From positions 1 to 62,443 of the forward strand of contig JAVBPH010000047.1 of the NCBI GenBank assembly GCA_031549725.1: a stretch of 62,443 nt of DNA, written 5' to 3'. How positions within the stretch are numbered: position 1 is the first letter of the stretch; each line of letters begins with the position of its first letter. Positions 1 through 8,958 of the stretch are shown here, one piece after another. The position numbers and the translations under genes are program-made. Below the pieces are notes generated by a model. That model ran no database searches, had not been told where the DNA came from, and saw nothing but the letters and a program-made list of their open reading frames with translations. This DNA comes from UBA937 sp031549725. GTDB taxonomy: Bacteria; Spirochaetota; Spirochaetia; Treponematales; Breznakiellaceae.

Positions 1-140
1 GCCGGACCGCAAGGGCCGTAATTTTGAAAAAGCAACCTTAGATGTAAGTGCAGAAAGAATACTATTTTATGTATGGGTAAGGAAATAGCATTCTTTCTGC
101 AAAAGCCTTTTTCAAAACTAACCGAGTTTTGAAAAAGGCT
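1..140 (+). repeat. Three-hairpin dispersed element, copy 1 (left end cut by the window edge)
   Basis: The same element occurs at 18771-18909 and 62306-62443 in the same orientation. From left to right it has hairpin A (here only the right arm, ATTTTGAAAAAGC, remains), a linker AACCTTAGATGT, hairpin B at 50-100 (arms GCAGAAAGAAT and ATTCTTTCTGC) and hairpin C at 104-140 (arms AGCCTTTTTCAAAACT and AGTTTTGAAAAAGGCT). The first 20 or so bases resemble the centre of the related hairpin at 55562-55613 on the opposite strand, so hairpin A of this copy has a larger loop than copies 2 and 3. No coding potential is seen. A non-autonomous mobile or REP-like element is the best guess. Confidence 0.85.
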
Positions 141-142
141 CG

Positions 143-216
143 GTATTAAACCCACATAAAATCCATACCTTACAGAACCAACAAACCTCGCTACTCTGCG
201 GCGGAGTTTTTGATTA
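143..216 (-). repeat. Dispersed 'GSVRYG' element, copy 1
   Basis: It abuts hairpin C of the three-hairpin repeat. Read on the minus strand, its core (about 143-190) is almost identical to 55776-55826 and recognisably similar to 33051-33095. The shared stretch contains TTGGTTCTGTAAGGTA followed by a GGATT-rich segment. On the minus strand the core translates as Phe-Val-Gly-Ser-Val-Arg-Tyr-Gly-Phe-Tyr-Val-Gly-Leu-Ile-Pro, and copy 2 gives the same peptide. Function unknown. Confidence 0.75.
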
Positions 217-307
217 TATTTGGTGTAATAGGTCTTTTTATTTCTTTATTCTATAACGAAATAAAAAGTCTCTCCATGGTATATCCTTTAATATGGGGAG
301 GGGAACA

Positions 308-814
308 TTGAAAAAAATTGTTTTTGTTTTAATGATTCTTCTGATCACCAGCGGAACAGCTGTATTTGCGGATCACCCGGAGGACAGTCTTGGCCTGGGG
401 ATAATAATCGGTGCCAGCGGAGGAATCGGCGGGTTCGGCGGTGCAGAAGTGGGGGTAAGTTTTAAAATTCCCAGGGTTCCCCTGTTCTGGGCAGGGTTTG
501 TTTCAATTCACAACGATTATGTTGGTTTGGGTTTAACCGGTGATTATTATTTTTTTGACCGGGATCTGGTAACCGAGGAAAATTTCAACCTTGACTGGTT
601 TCTGGGTTTAGGCGGTTATGTGGGTATGGGATTTGGGGATCCCTTTGGGTTTAATCTTGGGATACGGGTTCCGGTGGGGCTTTCATGGCATATCAACGGG
701 CAGTTTGAGCTTTTTGCGGATCTTGTTCCTTCCCTGGGATTTGAGGTCTTTCCGGACGTAGAATTTCCTGATTTCGGCATTGGCGGAGATTTGGGCCTCC
801 GTTATTGGTTCTAA
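308..814 (+). CDS. Secreted small beta-barrel-like protein
   Basis: The protein has about 168 residues and no recognised family. A signal peptide is clear: Lys-Lys, then a hydrophobic core of about 15 residues ending in AVFA before DHPEDS. The mature part is rich in Gly and aromatic residues, with alternating short hydrophobic stretches, and it ends in LRYWF. A terminal Phe is usual for outer-membrane barrels folded by BamA. The start is taken as TTG at 308 because GGGGAGGGG just upstream is a strong ribosome binding site. An ATG at 293 lies within or before that site and would put charged residues before the signal peptide. It probably resides in the outer membrane or periplasm; the function is unknown. 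Confidence 0.75.
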   Translation: MKKIVFVLMILLITSGTAVFADHPEDSLGLGIIIGASGGIGGFGGAEVGVSFKIPRVPLFWAGFVSIHNDYVGLGLTGDYYFFDRDLVTEENFNLDWFLGLGGYVGMGFGDPFGFNLGIRVPVGLSWHINGQFELFADLVPSLGFEVFPDVEFPDFGIGGDLGLRYWF

Positions 815-889
815 CCTGAAAAATACCTTTGACGAATGTTAAAAAATAGGGTATAACGCCTTCAGGAGATTGTTTCCTGGAGGATTTTT

Positions 890-1969
890 ATGAGTAAAGT
901 TATTCTTAAAGCAGAAGACCTGGATGGATTCCTTACGGAAAAAGATAAGGCCCATATTTCCGAAATGGATCAAATATTCCGGCAGGTCATGATCTGTTTC
1001 AACATCCTTTCTACTACTGCCAATTCCAGGGAACGGGAGCGGGAAGAACAAAGCCTGATAACCCTGTATAACCAGATGGGATTAAAGATGCAGGAAATCT
1101 GCAACGTGGAAAAGAACATCAATGTTTATTCATTCCAGACTCCCCAGGAAAGCCACCCGGAGGCATCCAGGGTAATTGCAAAGCTGAGGGATATCAGGAC
1201 AGAACACCAGGAATTTATATACTATACCCAAAGGGCATATGAGATGCTCTTCAAACTTGCCTACGGCGGAACCACCGGTTCCAATAAGAATTATCTTATT
1301 GTCAAAACCCCGGTGACCGTGCCGGTTCAGAATTATGCGGTTCATAAAATTACCAACATTGATGAAAAAATTGAGAATGCGGTGATGTGCGTCATGCTCC
1401 GGGGAGCCCTCCTGCCGTCCATGATCATGTCCAAGGAAATCCAGGAATATTCATCCCATGGGTATGTCACACCCTTTGCGCTGTTTAAAATAAAGAGGGA
1501 TGATGAGAAGGGTGAAAATAACATGGAATACATCCTGGACCTGGAAAAATCATTTTTTAACCTGGACAGCCTTGACGGCAAGGATCTGATATTTGCGGAT
1601 CCTATGAATGCCACCGGAGGGAGCCTGGTTACGGTAATCAAGTACCTTTTGGATCAGGGGATTAAACCCCGGTCGGTCCAGTTTTTTAATGTCATTGCAG
1701 CCCTGAAGGGGGCGCTCCGGGTGGTCCGGGCTCTGGATAACTGTTCCGTGTACACCCTTTGGATGGATCCGGTTTTAAATGAGGCCGCATATATCCTTCC
1801 GGGCCTGGGTGATGCGGGAGACCGGGTGAACGGTACGGACCTCCGGGAAAATCCAAGAAATATCATACAGCTTATTGCGGATTACGGTTCAAATATTGCC
1901 CAGCTATACCGGGCCCAGTTAAGGGAAATAGAAGATACTGTCCTTGGGACTATCCATGATAAACATTAA
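890..1969 (+). CDS. upp: Uracil phosphoribosyltransferase-like protein with an N-terminal extension
   Basis: The last 215 or so residues have the layout of uracil phosphoribosyltransferase, which joins uracil and PRPP to give UMP. The PRPP loop is DPMNATGGSLVTVI (about residue 235), and the uracil-binding tail reads YILPGLGDAGDRVNGT (about 302-317), close to the family consensus. The 359-residue length exceeds the usual 208 or so. The first 140 residues are helical, charged and unfamiliar, and may regulate or oligomerise the enzyme. The ribosome binding site is GGAGG at about 880. The end overlaps the next gene, so the two are probably co-transcribed. A role in pyrimidine salvage is inferred; a related phosphoribosyltransferase with another substrate cannot be excluded. 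Confidence 0.8.
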   Translation: MSKVILKAEDLDGFLTEKDKAHISEMDQIFRQVMICFNILSTTANSREREREEQSLITLYNQMGLKMQEICNVEKNINVYSFQTPQESHPEASRVIAKLRDIRTEHQEFIYYTQRAYEMLFKLAYGGTTGSNKNYLIVKTPVTVPVQNYAVHKITNIDEKIENAVMCVMLRGALLPSMIMSKEIQEYSSHGYVTPFALFKIKRDDEKGENNMEYILDLEKSFFNLDSLDGKDLIFADPMNATGGSLVTVIKYLLDQGIKPRSVQFFNVIAALKGALRVVRALDNCSVYTLWMDPVLNEAAYILPGLGDAGDRVNGTDLRENPRNIIQLIADYGSNIAQLYRAQLREIEDTVLGTIHDKH

Positions 1970-2900
1970 ACAAAAAATAATCCTGTTATCAATTTTATTT
2001 ATTTACGTTTTGTTAGGTTCCTGTTCATCAGGACCGGGTGCGGTATCCGCCGAGGAATACTATTCCCTGGGGATGGCCTATATGGATCTGGGTAAATACG
2101 ATGAAGCAGAAAAGTGGTTTAAACGGGCCCAGCGGGCGGATAAAACAAAAACCGCCTCGGAATATAACCTTGGCCGGATTGCCTTTGAAACAGGACGCTA
2201 TGAGGAATCCGCGGAATTATTTGAGGATATCATCCGGAAGGATCCCCAGAATACCATGGCAATGAAAGCCGCCGCATACGCCCGGATTAAAAACGGTGAT
2301 CTGGTATTGGCGGAAAATCATTATAAGCGGCTGCTGGAACTGGTACCGGAAAGTGCAGATGACGGGTACAATTATGCCCTGGTTCTTTTTGCCCTGGGAA
2401 AAACCGGCGAAGCCGATGCGGTAATTTCAAGATATGCCTTTGCCCTGCAGGACAATGATGATCTTTTGCTTTTGTATGCCCGGGTCCAGAAAGCGGAACA
2501 TAAAATCGAAGCCGCGGACAGCTACGATGCCTGGCTGAAAAAGAAGTCCGATCCTCAGGTAAGGTTTGAGTATGCGGAAACTCTGGAATATGCCCAGCTC
2601 TATGCAAAGGCCCTGGAGAATTACCGGGAAGTACTCAAAGCAGATCTTTCAAAATCCCCGAATCTTAAAAAAACCCTGATCCGTTTTTCCATTGCCAGAA
2701 CATTGCTTGTGGCGGATCCTTCCTCCCCGGAGGGCATTGCGGAATTAAGGGGAGCCATAACAGATGGTTTTGATGATAAAAATGCGGTGGATGAACTCCT
2801 GAAAAAAGAAGGAATATCCCCGGAAAACCTGAAAGAAATAAAAAACATCCTGGACAGCATGCCGGATAAAAAAGAAACCCCCGAAGCAGTTGTATCATAA
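1956..2900 (+). CDS. TPR-repeat lipoprotein
   Basis: A lipoprotein signal is seen: a hydrophobic segment ending Leu-Leu-Gly-Ser-Cys, with the lipidated Cys at residue 23 from ATG 1956. A TTG at 1944 would add four residues. The mature protein carries several tetratricopeptide-like units, for example YYSLGMAYMDLGKYDEAEKW and YNLGRIAFETGRYEESAELF, plus further units to about residue 230. Such proteins act as protein-interaction scaffolds on the periplasmic face of a membrane. The start lies inside the end of the uracil phosphoribosyltransferase gene, which indicates coupling. It converges on the giant minus-strand gene, with only 2 bases between the two stops. The partner is unknown. Confidence 0.8.
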   Translation: MINIKQKIILLSILFIYVLLGSCSSGPGAVSAEEYYSLGMAYMDLGKYDEAEKWFKRAQRADKTKTASEYNLGRIAFETGRYEESAELFEDIIRKDPQNTMAMKAAAYARIKNGDLVLAENHYKRLLELVPESADDGYNYALVLFALGKTGEADAVISRYAFALQDNDDLLLLYARVQKAEHKIEAADSYDAWLKKKSDPQVRFEYAETLEYAQLYAKALENYREVLKADLSKSPNLKKTLIRFSIARTLLVADPSSPEGIAELRGAITDGFDDKNAVDELLKKEGISPENLKEIKNILDSMPDKKETPEAVVS

Positions 2901-2902
2901 AA

Positions 2903-5900
2903 TCAAAAACTGATATTAAGGGTTGTTCCCAGGGTAGCTATAAACGAAAGGATCTCCGTCTCTGAATAGTAAAGGGTCGACAATTTGGCAAACACCGAGA
3001 AATAGAATTTTCCCTGAATCCGGATAATCGATTCGTGGCCCGCCTGGAATCCTACGATCATGTCATCCTCCGTTTTATTAATACTTAATTCCAGGCTTTC
3101 GTTCCGCAGCTGGCTGAATGGCTGGGCTGCCATGTCCGCCAGGGCGGGGAAATGACTCTGACCCAGGGCTTTTCCCATCAGGAAATTGTAAAAAACAGAG
3201 AGCAGGCTTTTTTTTGTGGGTACCAGCCAGTCAATTTTTAAACTTTCCGACCAGCCCTGGTCGGTCAGGGTCATGGTGTTGTCCAGGGCCAGGACCGCAT
3301 CGGTAAATCCAAAGAATGACACCGACTGGCCGGCCAGGAGCTGCCAGGAAATATCCTCTCCCCTGGGGAATGCTACACTGCCTTCCAGGCGGTTGGAAAA
3401 TTCATCACTCTGGTAAAACTTCATAATAGGTACCGCCCCGAAGGCGCCAAACAGGTTAACCGAAAAAAAACGGAGAGACGTATTTATGTTCAGCACATCC
3501 GATACGGTATCCAATTTCTGGTGTAAACTCCGGTTCAGCTGCACATTCAGCACCGAGGGAATAAAAAACGAAACCAGTCCGCTGGTCTGGGGAAACTGAA
3601 GATTTATCCCCATCAGATCATTAAACCTGCTGTTTTCGGTATAGGGCCCCCAAGTGGAATTGTCATATATGGTCTCCATAGAATCGTACAGATTCGGATT
3701 GAAGAGTGAATATACCGGGACCGATGCCCAAAGTCGCCCCGAAGCCTTTAAGCTGTTGATATACCATTCGCTGTCGTCGTATAAAGAATCCCCGGAATAG
3801 TTCAGCCCCCAGTTGAAACTGCGTTCCATCCGGAACACCCCGTTGACTTTTCCTGCACTGAAGGGTAAATCCATCCGGACATTGCTGTTCGAGATGGTGG
3901 TGGACTGTATTTTGTTGTATGTGGATTCCCCTTCCAAAAGGATGAGCGCTCCCAGGGGTTTTGTATCCACCCTGCCGGTCAGGGAAAGTTTTGCATTCCG
4001 CCGGTCCGCATCCTGCCCGGCATCGGGTACCATGGTGTCCCAGCTTTGGAGCCAGCTCTCCCCAAAGGAAGAAAGATAGGTATCAGGATTTTCCTCATTG
4101 TTGACCCAGCGGGCGCTGAAGTCCGCCCGGGCGCCGGAACTGTTGGCTTCAAAGGGTTCTATCCCCGCATAGGTTTTCCAGGATCTGTCCAGACGCATAT
4201 CCTCAAAGGCAACGGCAGCTCCAACACCGGCCTTGAATTTTGTGGACAGGTCCAGGGCAAAATCATGCCAGAGGCTTTCCTCCAGAGATCCTGTGTAGAA
4301 GGTCTCGGTGAATGAAAGGGGCCCGAAACCCCGGGCAATCCCGTAGCCCGCATTCCATGTGGTATCCAGGGAATTGGTATTAACCCTCAGGTTACCCGAT
4401 ACCCGGGTATCCAGAATGGTTCCTGAAACTTTAGAGTAGGTGAGCAGCCCCGCAAAATGGTCCATATCGGTCTGTTTTGTATTACCCCTGAACGCGGTTT
4501 CTGCACTGGTCTGGATGGTGACATCCTTTAATAATTCATATTTTCCCAGGGTTAAAATTGTTCCCGGAATGTGCCAGTCCACCGCAGTTCCCGCATTGAA
4601 TTTGAATGCCGGAATAGAATTCTCCAGGATTACCTCATCTATTGAAAATGAACCATTGGGGAGGGTATCCCCGGCTGCGGGTTTCAGAAAAAATATCATG
4701 TAACTCTGCTGCCCTGAAATGTCATCGATACTGTCGTAATGTTCAGCGCCGGTATGAAACTCCACGGTTGCATTATGTACCGTGACCCCGGAAACCCTGA
4801 CCTCCGGGGATCCCCCGTTATATTGAATTTCTACCTTGGACCACTCGGAAGGCGTAAACGCGGAACCGGGAATTTTTACGGCCAGCCTTGTTTTTCCGGA
4901 AGAATTAAGGGTGGTTGGTCCCTGGGTAATGTAAAAATACAAATCCGCATTATGCAGAACCGCCGCATCCGCCGCATTATCCGCCGTTACCGCGGGACCC
5001 TTTACAAAAAAACTGAGGGTATCGTAGTTGATCAGGGGAATCCAGGGAACCCGGGTATCAACACCCCGGGCTATATCTTTATAACGGTCAGACGCAATGT
5101 CATCTGGTGTGGACCACCAGGTAATATTGAGGACCTGCTGGGTGGTACCATCCGGGTGAAGCCGGTCAATCAGGCTGGAATATTTGGAACGCAGGCTGCT
5201 GTCAAAGATTTCCTTGGCATTCACCCGGGGAGACTGGGAAACCGAATTGCCCGGATCAACCTCCACCGGCCTGAAGGTTGCGCCCCAGATAACCGGAGGA
5301 GCCACAATCATCCTGCCGCTGAGGGTTTTCCCATGGCCGTCGATGAAAACCCTCATGTAGTTGGCATTCCTCAGTTTTCCCCGGTCCACGTCGGTTAATA
5401 TAATCGGTTTTACTTCGGCATCCCCGTATGAATAAATAGTTTCGGTGATTATCACCGCGGGATTTTCCCCGAACTGGTTATCCTGGTCTTTTAAAAATCC
5501 GAACTGCACTTTAATCTCAAAATCCCCCGGTAACAGGGCACTGGTGTTAAAATCGTATAAGCGGAGGGGAATTTCAATTTTTTCTGCATTATTTAAGCCA
5601 TGGCCGTCACCCAAAGGAGACTGGAATCCTGCCCAAATTTTCTCACTGTTTAAGGTAAATTCTGCCACCAGAACTTCCCGCTTTAATACATTGTCCCACA
5701 CAGGATAGGGGCCTTCTTCGGAACTTACTTCCTTGGCACCGCTCCATTCAATGGGATTTAAGGTGGAGGATCCCAGGAAGTTTGATTCCCGGTAATTTCT
5801 GTACACCAGATCAGCCCGGTTCTGTAAGCTCAGGGGCGTACCTGGGGGAGGAGGCGATACCTGACCTTCGGGGACTTCTGAAATAAAAGAATTGATTGCA

Positions 5901-7780
5901 TATATGTCGATGTATTTGCTGGACCCTTCCATTCCGGCAACCCGGTAGAGCCCGGTGGTATCCGGCTGGTCGATACCTGTCCCCAGGGTAACCTTTGCCT
6001 TTAGATTTTCCTCGGTCCAGGCAACCTGGCCGCTTAACCCTACAGTTCCCTGGTTGTACAGTCCCGCTTCGGAAAAGGCATTGTCATTAACGTTCCAGCG
6101 GACCCCCAGGGCCAATGCGGTACTCAGGGGACCATCCGGGTCGTATTCTATACCTATTCCTCCGGCAAGGCTTCCAAACTGCCGCTGGTTATTTTGTTTT
6201 AAATAGGTTATCCGGATTGTTTCATTAAACGCCGCGGGATATTCCAGGACTACCAGGCCCGTATCGGCATTAAACACAAACCGGGGATCCTCAATACCTC
6301 CCCGGTATACCTTTACGGACCCCGGCACAACCTCAGTCCCCAGGGAATATGATCCGGCGCTCCCGTAATTTGTAAAACGGATGCTCATATCCTGATTATT
6401 TCCCTTTGCATTGGGAAGGTAAATTTCCATGCTCAGGTCCGTCAGGGGCCACCGGCTTGCGGTGGATCTGCGGTCCCCGAAATTGCCGTATTTGGTTAAT
6501 TCATACATATTCCGCTGGGACTGGGATCCCAGGGCCAGCTGTATATCCGACGTGGTAATAAGCCCTTCCAGGGGTAAGACCTCATACCCGCTGATCCTGT
6601 CACCGGTGGAAAGGGTTACCAGGTCCGCGGAGGTGGTATTTGAACTGGGAGCATTGTACCTGTTCTGGCGTTCAAAAGGAGAAAAGGTTCCCGGTTCATA
6701 AACCACCAGGGCGGGGCTGCCATTGATAGTGATGCTTCCGGGACGGTTAGTGGGCTGACCTATTATTCCCGGGTTTTCCTGTCCCGGCTGGGCATATATG
6801 GTCAGATCATAACCAAAAAAATGTTCCTGGACACTCCCCAGGAAGGATGTATTCGGCGGGTCCCCATATTCTCCCATGGAATTATTCCAGGCATTATTTA
6901 AACCGCCCTTAGTATAGGCCACTACCACCCGGCCGTCCGTGGAATTGGCCAGTTCGATGATACCATACTGGGCACTGGCGGCCAGCTCACTGTTTGCCGC
7001 CATCCGGTATTTGCGGTTATCGCTGCCAATATAGGACCCTTTGGAATCTTCAATGTATACCACCGGCACCGAATTCAGATTATCATCCGGAAGGACAAAG
7101 GACCTTCCCCGGACGGGACTCTCCACGGAGATGTAGGAAAAGGTCCGTTCCCGGTTTCCCACGTATACCCGTTCCTCCTGGACCGCCGCATCGTAACGGA
7201 AAAGACTGTGGATGGTAAGCTCTTCCGTACCGAACCGGCCGTAAACCCCAACGGAACTTCCCGAATCACCCCCCAGGTCAAGGTAGGGATACACCGGAAA
7301 ATCCAGGCCCGTATTGCCAACCCCCACGTATTGAACAAATTCACCGGGTTTCCCCTGATAACCTGCCCGGTAGGTGTTCAGGGCATAATCATCCAGAAAA
7401 CTGGCTTCCACAAACCATCTTTCCCGGATCCATAAGGACAGGGTTAAATCCGCCTCCTGGGTGAATAAAATGGGAGAATCCGTGGAGGTGGCCATCCACC
7501 CCAGGGGGGTAAGGGATACCCCGAAATTTCCGCTGAGGGTTCCTTTCCAGTAACCCGAAAGAAACAGGGAAACATCCGAATCCCCCAGGGTCAGGTTAAG
7601 CAGCTGGGCCTGGGCCTCGGGTACTATTGCATTGGTTAGTTTTTCAATATCATCATTGGATGGCAGCACAGAATCCTGTTCCTGTGCTGCTAAGGCCAGC
7701 GTAAGAAAGAGAAAAAAAATGGCAAAAATATACCGCAATACCATGGAAATGGTGTTTTTACGCCTTAGCACAATGCCCAT
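2903..7780 (-). CDS. Giant outer-membrane/cell-surface protein, beta-rich, about 1625 residues
   Basis: A signal peptide ends LALAAQEQ. ATG 7780 follows an in-frame TTG at 7783, and ATG 7744 is a shorter option. The rest is almost entirely beta-type sequence. The N-terminal 550 residues have strand pairs and a segment GSVKVYRGGIEDPRFVFNAD followed by GLVVLEYP. A middle region (about 650-1090) resembles jelly-roll or carbohydrate-binding modules, such as SFFVKGP and WSKVEIQY. The C-terminal 450 residues look like amphipathic barrel strands and end LGTTLNISF, a terminal-Phe barrel signature. The 'vary-to-flat strand' segment near residue 520 recalls SprA-type giant barrel proteins of the type 9 secretion system, but I infer this only by eye. 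It is most likely a large BamA client exposed on the surface. It is monocistronic. Confidence 0.75.
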   Translation of the reverse strand: MGIVLRRKNTISMVLRYIFAIFFLFLTLALAAQEQDSVLPSNDDIEKLTNAIVPEAQAQLLNLTLGDSDVSLFLSGYWKGTLSGNFGVSLTPLGWMATSTDSPILFTQEADLTLSLWIRERWFVEASFLDDYALNTYRAGYQGKPGEFVQYVGVGNTGLDFPVYPYLDLGGDSGSSVGVYGRFGTEELTIHSLFRYDAAVQEERVYVGNRERTFSYISVESPVRGRSFVLPDDNLNSVPVVYIEDSKGSYIGSDNRKYRMAANSELAASAQYGIIELANSTDGRVVVAYTKGGLNNAWNNSMGEYGDPPNTSFLGSVQEHFFGYDLTIYAQPGQENPGIIGQPTNRPGSITINGSPALVVYEPGTFSPFERQNRYNAPSSNTTSADLVTLSTGDRISGYEVLPLEGLITTSDIQLALGSQSQRNMYELTKYGNFGDRRSTASRWPLTDLSMEIYLPNAKGNNQDMSIRFTNYGSAGSYSLGTEVVPGSVKVYRGGIEDPRFVFNADTGLVVLEYPAAFNETIRITYLKQNNQRQFGSLAGGIGIEYDPDGPLSTALALGVRWNVNDNAFSEAGLYNQGTVGLSGQVAWTEENLKAKVTLGTGIDQPDTTGLYRVAGMEGSSKYIDIYAINSFISEVPEGQVSPPPPGTPLSLQNRADLVYRNYRESNFLGSSTLNPIEWSGAKEVSSEEGPYPVWDNVLKREVLVAEFTLNSEKIWAGFQSPLGDGHGLNNAEKIEIPLRLYDFNTSALLPGDFEIKVQFGFLKDQDNQFGENPAVIITETIYSYGDAEVKPIILTDVDRGKLRNANYMRVFIDGHGKTLSGRMIVAPPVIWGATFRPVEVDPGNSVSQSPRVNAKEIFDSSLRSKYSSLIDRLHPDGTTQQVLNITWWSTPDDIASDRYKDIARGVDTRVPWIPLINYDTLSFFVKGPAVTADNAADAAVLHNADLYFYITQGPTTLNSSGKTRLAVKIPGSAFTPSEWSKVEIQYNGGSPEVRVSGVTVHNATVEFHTGAEHYDSIDDISGQQSYMIFFLKPAAGDTLPNGSFSIDEVILENSIPAFKFNAGTAVDWHIPGTILTLGKYELLKDVTIQTSAETAFRGNTKQTDMDHFAGLLTYSKVSGTILDTRVSGNLRVNTNSLDTTWNAGYGIARGFGPLSFTETFYTGSLEESLWHDFALDLSTKFKAGVGAAVAFEDMRLDRSWKTYAGIEPFEANSSGARADFSARWVNNEENPDTYLSSFGESWLQSWDTMVPDAGQDADRRNAKLSLTGRVDTKPLGALILLEGESTYNKIQSTTISNSNVRMDLPFSAGKVNGVFRMERSFNWGLNYSGDSLYDDSEWYINSLKASGRLWASVPVYSLFNPNLYDSMETIYDNSTWGPYTENSRFNDLMGINLQFPQTSGLVSFFIPSVLNVQLNRSLHQKLDTVSDVLNINTSLRFFSVNLFGAFGAVPIMKFYQSDEFSNRLEGSVAFPRGEDISWQLLAGQSVSFFGFTDAVLALDNTMTLTDQGWSESLKIDWLVPTKKSLLSVFYNFLMGKALGQSHFPALADMAAQPFSQLRNESLELSINKTEDDMIVGFQAGHESIIRIQGKFYFSVFAKLSTLYYSETEILSFIATLGTTLNISF

Positions 7781-7843
7781 CAATAGTGTATAGTATATCC
7801 CATAGGTTTGTATTTGTCAGGCAAGATAAACCAGGTGTTATAG

Positions 7844-8131
7844 ATGATAGTTTCAATGATTCAAATGATTTTTGAGATCCCCGATGTGGGGGATTTAAAG
7901 GAAAAACGGAGGATTATCCGTTCGTTAAAAGATAAAATCCGTCAGCGGTTTCATATGACTATTGCTGAGGTGGACCTTCAGGATTCACTTTCCTTTGCCC
8001 AGATTGGGGGAGCCCTGGTTTCCAATTCCAGGGTTCACGGCGAGTCGGTGATGAATAAGGCCCTGGCCCTTATTGAAAATGAAGCCCCGGTCCGGATCCA
8101 TGACGTGAAAATTCATTCCGAAGAGTTTTAG
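7844..8131 (+). CDS. ylxP: YlxP/DUF503 family protein
   Basis: The 95-residue protein matches the DUF503 family: LKEKRRIIRSLKDKIRQRF near residue 19 and AEVDLQDSLSFAQIGGALVSN near residue 40 are the family signatures. YlxP is a small alpha/beta protein of uncertain role that is often encoded between infB and rbfA and is suspected to help ribosome assembly. Here infB and rbfA are adjacent 35 kb away, and this gene stands alone. ATG 7844 follows AGGTG. The final G of its TAG stop is also the first base of the palindromic element at 8131. Confidence 0.88.
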   Translation: MIVSMIQMIFEIPDVGDLKEKRRIIRSLKDKIRQRFHMTIAEVDLQDSLSFAQIGGALVSNSRVHGESVMNKALALIENEAPVRIHDVKIHSEEF

Positions 8132-8258
8132 GGAACCGCTGATTAATCCGGTCGCAACATGCGACCAATCAGCGGTTCCCTTCGCAATTCTTTGCTGCAC
8201 AAAGAATTGCCTACATTAAAGAATACACCGATTAATGCTCTGTGGGCATTAATCAGTG
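8131..8258. repeat. Palindrome cluster, family GGAACCGCTGATT (three hairpins)
   Basis: Three consecutive hairpins are seen. The first (8131-8180) has arms GGGAACCGCTGATT and AATCAGCGGTTCCC with a nested GGTCGC/GCGACC stem. The second (8184-8210) has 11-base arms GCAATTCTTTG and CAAAGAATTGC. The third (about 8225-8258) has arms GATTAATGC and GCATTAATC, extended with one mismatch. The third, and the arms of the first, recur in the hairpin at 11829-11871. The cluster starts at the ylxP stop codon and ends before the ribosome binding site of the next lipoprotein gene. No T-tract follows, so it is not a standard intrinsic terminator. Confidence 0.85.
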
Positions 8259-8287
8259 TTTCCCTGATAGATATGAAGGAGAAATAG

Positions 8288-8950
8288 GTGAGTTTCCAAT
8301 ATTCCAGATCAGCCATACCCGCGTTAATGTTGTTTTTAGTTTTTCTGCTGTCATCCTGTATTGGTCTGAATACGGGTGTTGTCATAAACAACAATGGTTC
8401 AGGAACCATTGATTTGGTCTACACTGTTTCGGATACCCTGGACTCCATGGGCAAACAGGACGGAAACACTTCCCAGCCTCCCTTTGCCGCCGGCAGGAAA
8501 GATTTTGAAAGAACCGTTTCCCGGATTGATGGTTTGTCATTAAAATCATACCAGTCAAAAAAACAGGATTCAAATACCATAATCACGGTCAGACTGGATT
8601 TTGCCGGGATTGATGCGCTGGTTTCCTATTTTGATGAAACCAGCCAGAAACTGACCTATGCCGAAAAAAACGGCAAAAAAGAACTGGTATTTATGTTTAA
8701 CGATTCTCCCATGAATGTAAGCGCCAATGAACAGAAACTATTTTCAGATGCCCTGGAGGGATATTCCTTTGAGTTTTCCATTAAAACCCGGGGAGCCATG
8801 GAAGCATCGTTTATTGATGGGAATGGCGGCAAATTAAATACCCCCCCCGCCGGAACCGGGGAAATAAAAAATAATTCCGTTTCTTACCGGGTCCCCATGG
8901 GGGATCTTATCTTTGCCTCCGGACCGGTGATGCTGAAAATCGTTTTTTAG
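8288..8950 (+). CDS. Lipoprotein of unknown function
   Basis: The gene starts with GTG, placed 5 bases after GAAGGAGA. A lipoprotein signal peptide of 23 residues ends Phe-Leu-Leu-Ser-Ser before Cys24. The mature domain (about 195 residues) begins with TGVVINNNGSGTIDLVYTVS, a pattern like the LppM-type lipoprotein domain, in which an asparagine/glycine turn precedes a beta strand. The rest is mixed alpha/beta with no catalytic motif that I recognise. It probably sits on the periplasmic side of a membrane. It converges on the membrane protein at 8959, with 8 bases between stops. Confidence 0.8.
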   Translation: MSFQYSRSAIPALMLFLVFLLSSCIGLNTGVVINNNGSGTIDLVYTVSDTLDSMGKQDGNTSQPPFAAGRKDFERTVSRIDGLSLKSYQSKKQDSNTIITVRLDFAGIDALVSYFDETSQKLTYAEKNGKKELVFMFNDSPMNVSANEQKLFSDALEGYSFEFSIKTRGAMEASFIDGNGGKLNTPPAGTGEIKNNSVSYRVPMGDLIFASGPVMLKIVF

Positions 8951-8958
8951 GGATTTTT

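Noticed and set aside
4739..5398. A 219-codon open frame on the plus strand within the giant gene
   Set aside because: It lies wholly inside the minus-strand beta-protein, has no start signal and no recognisable family.
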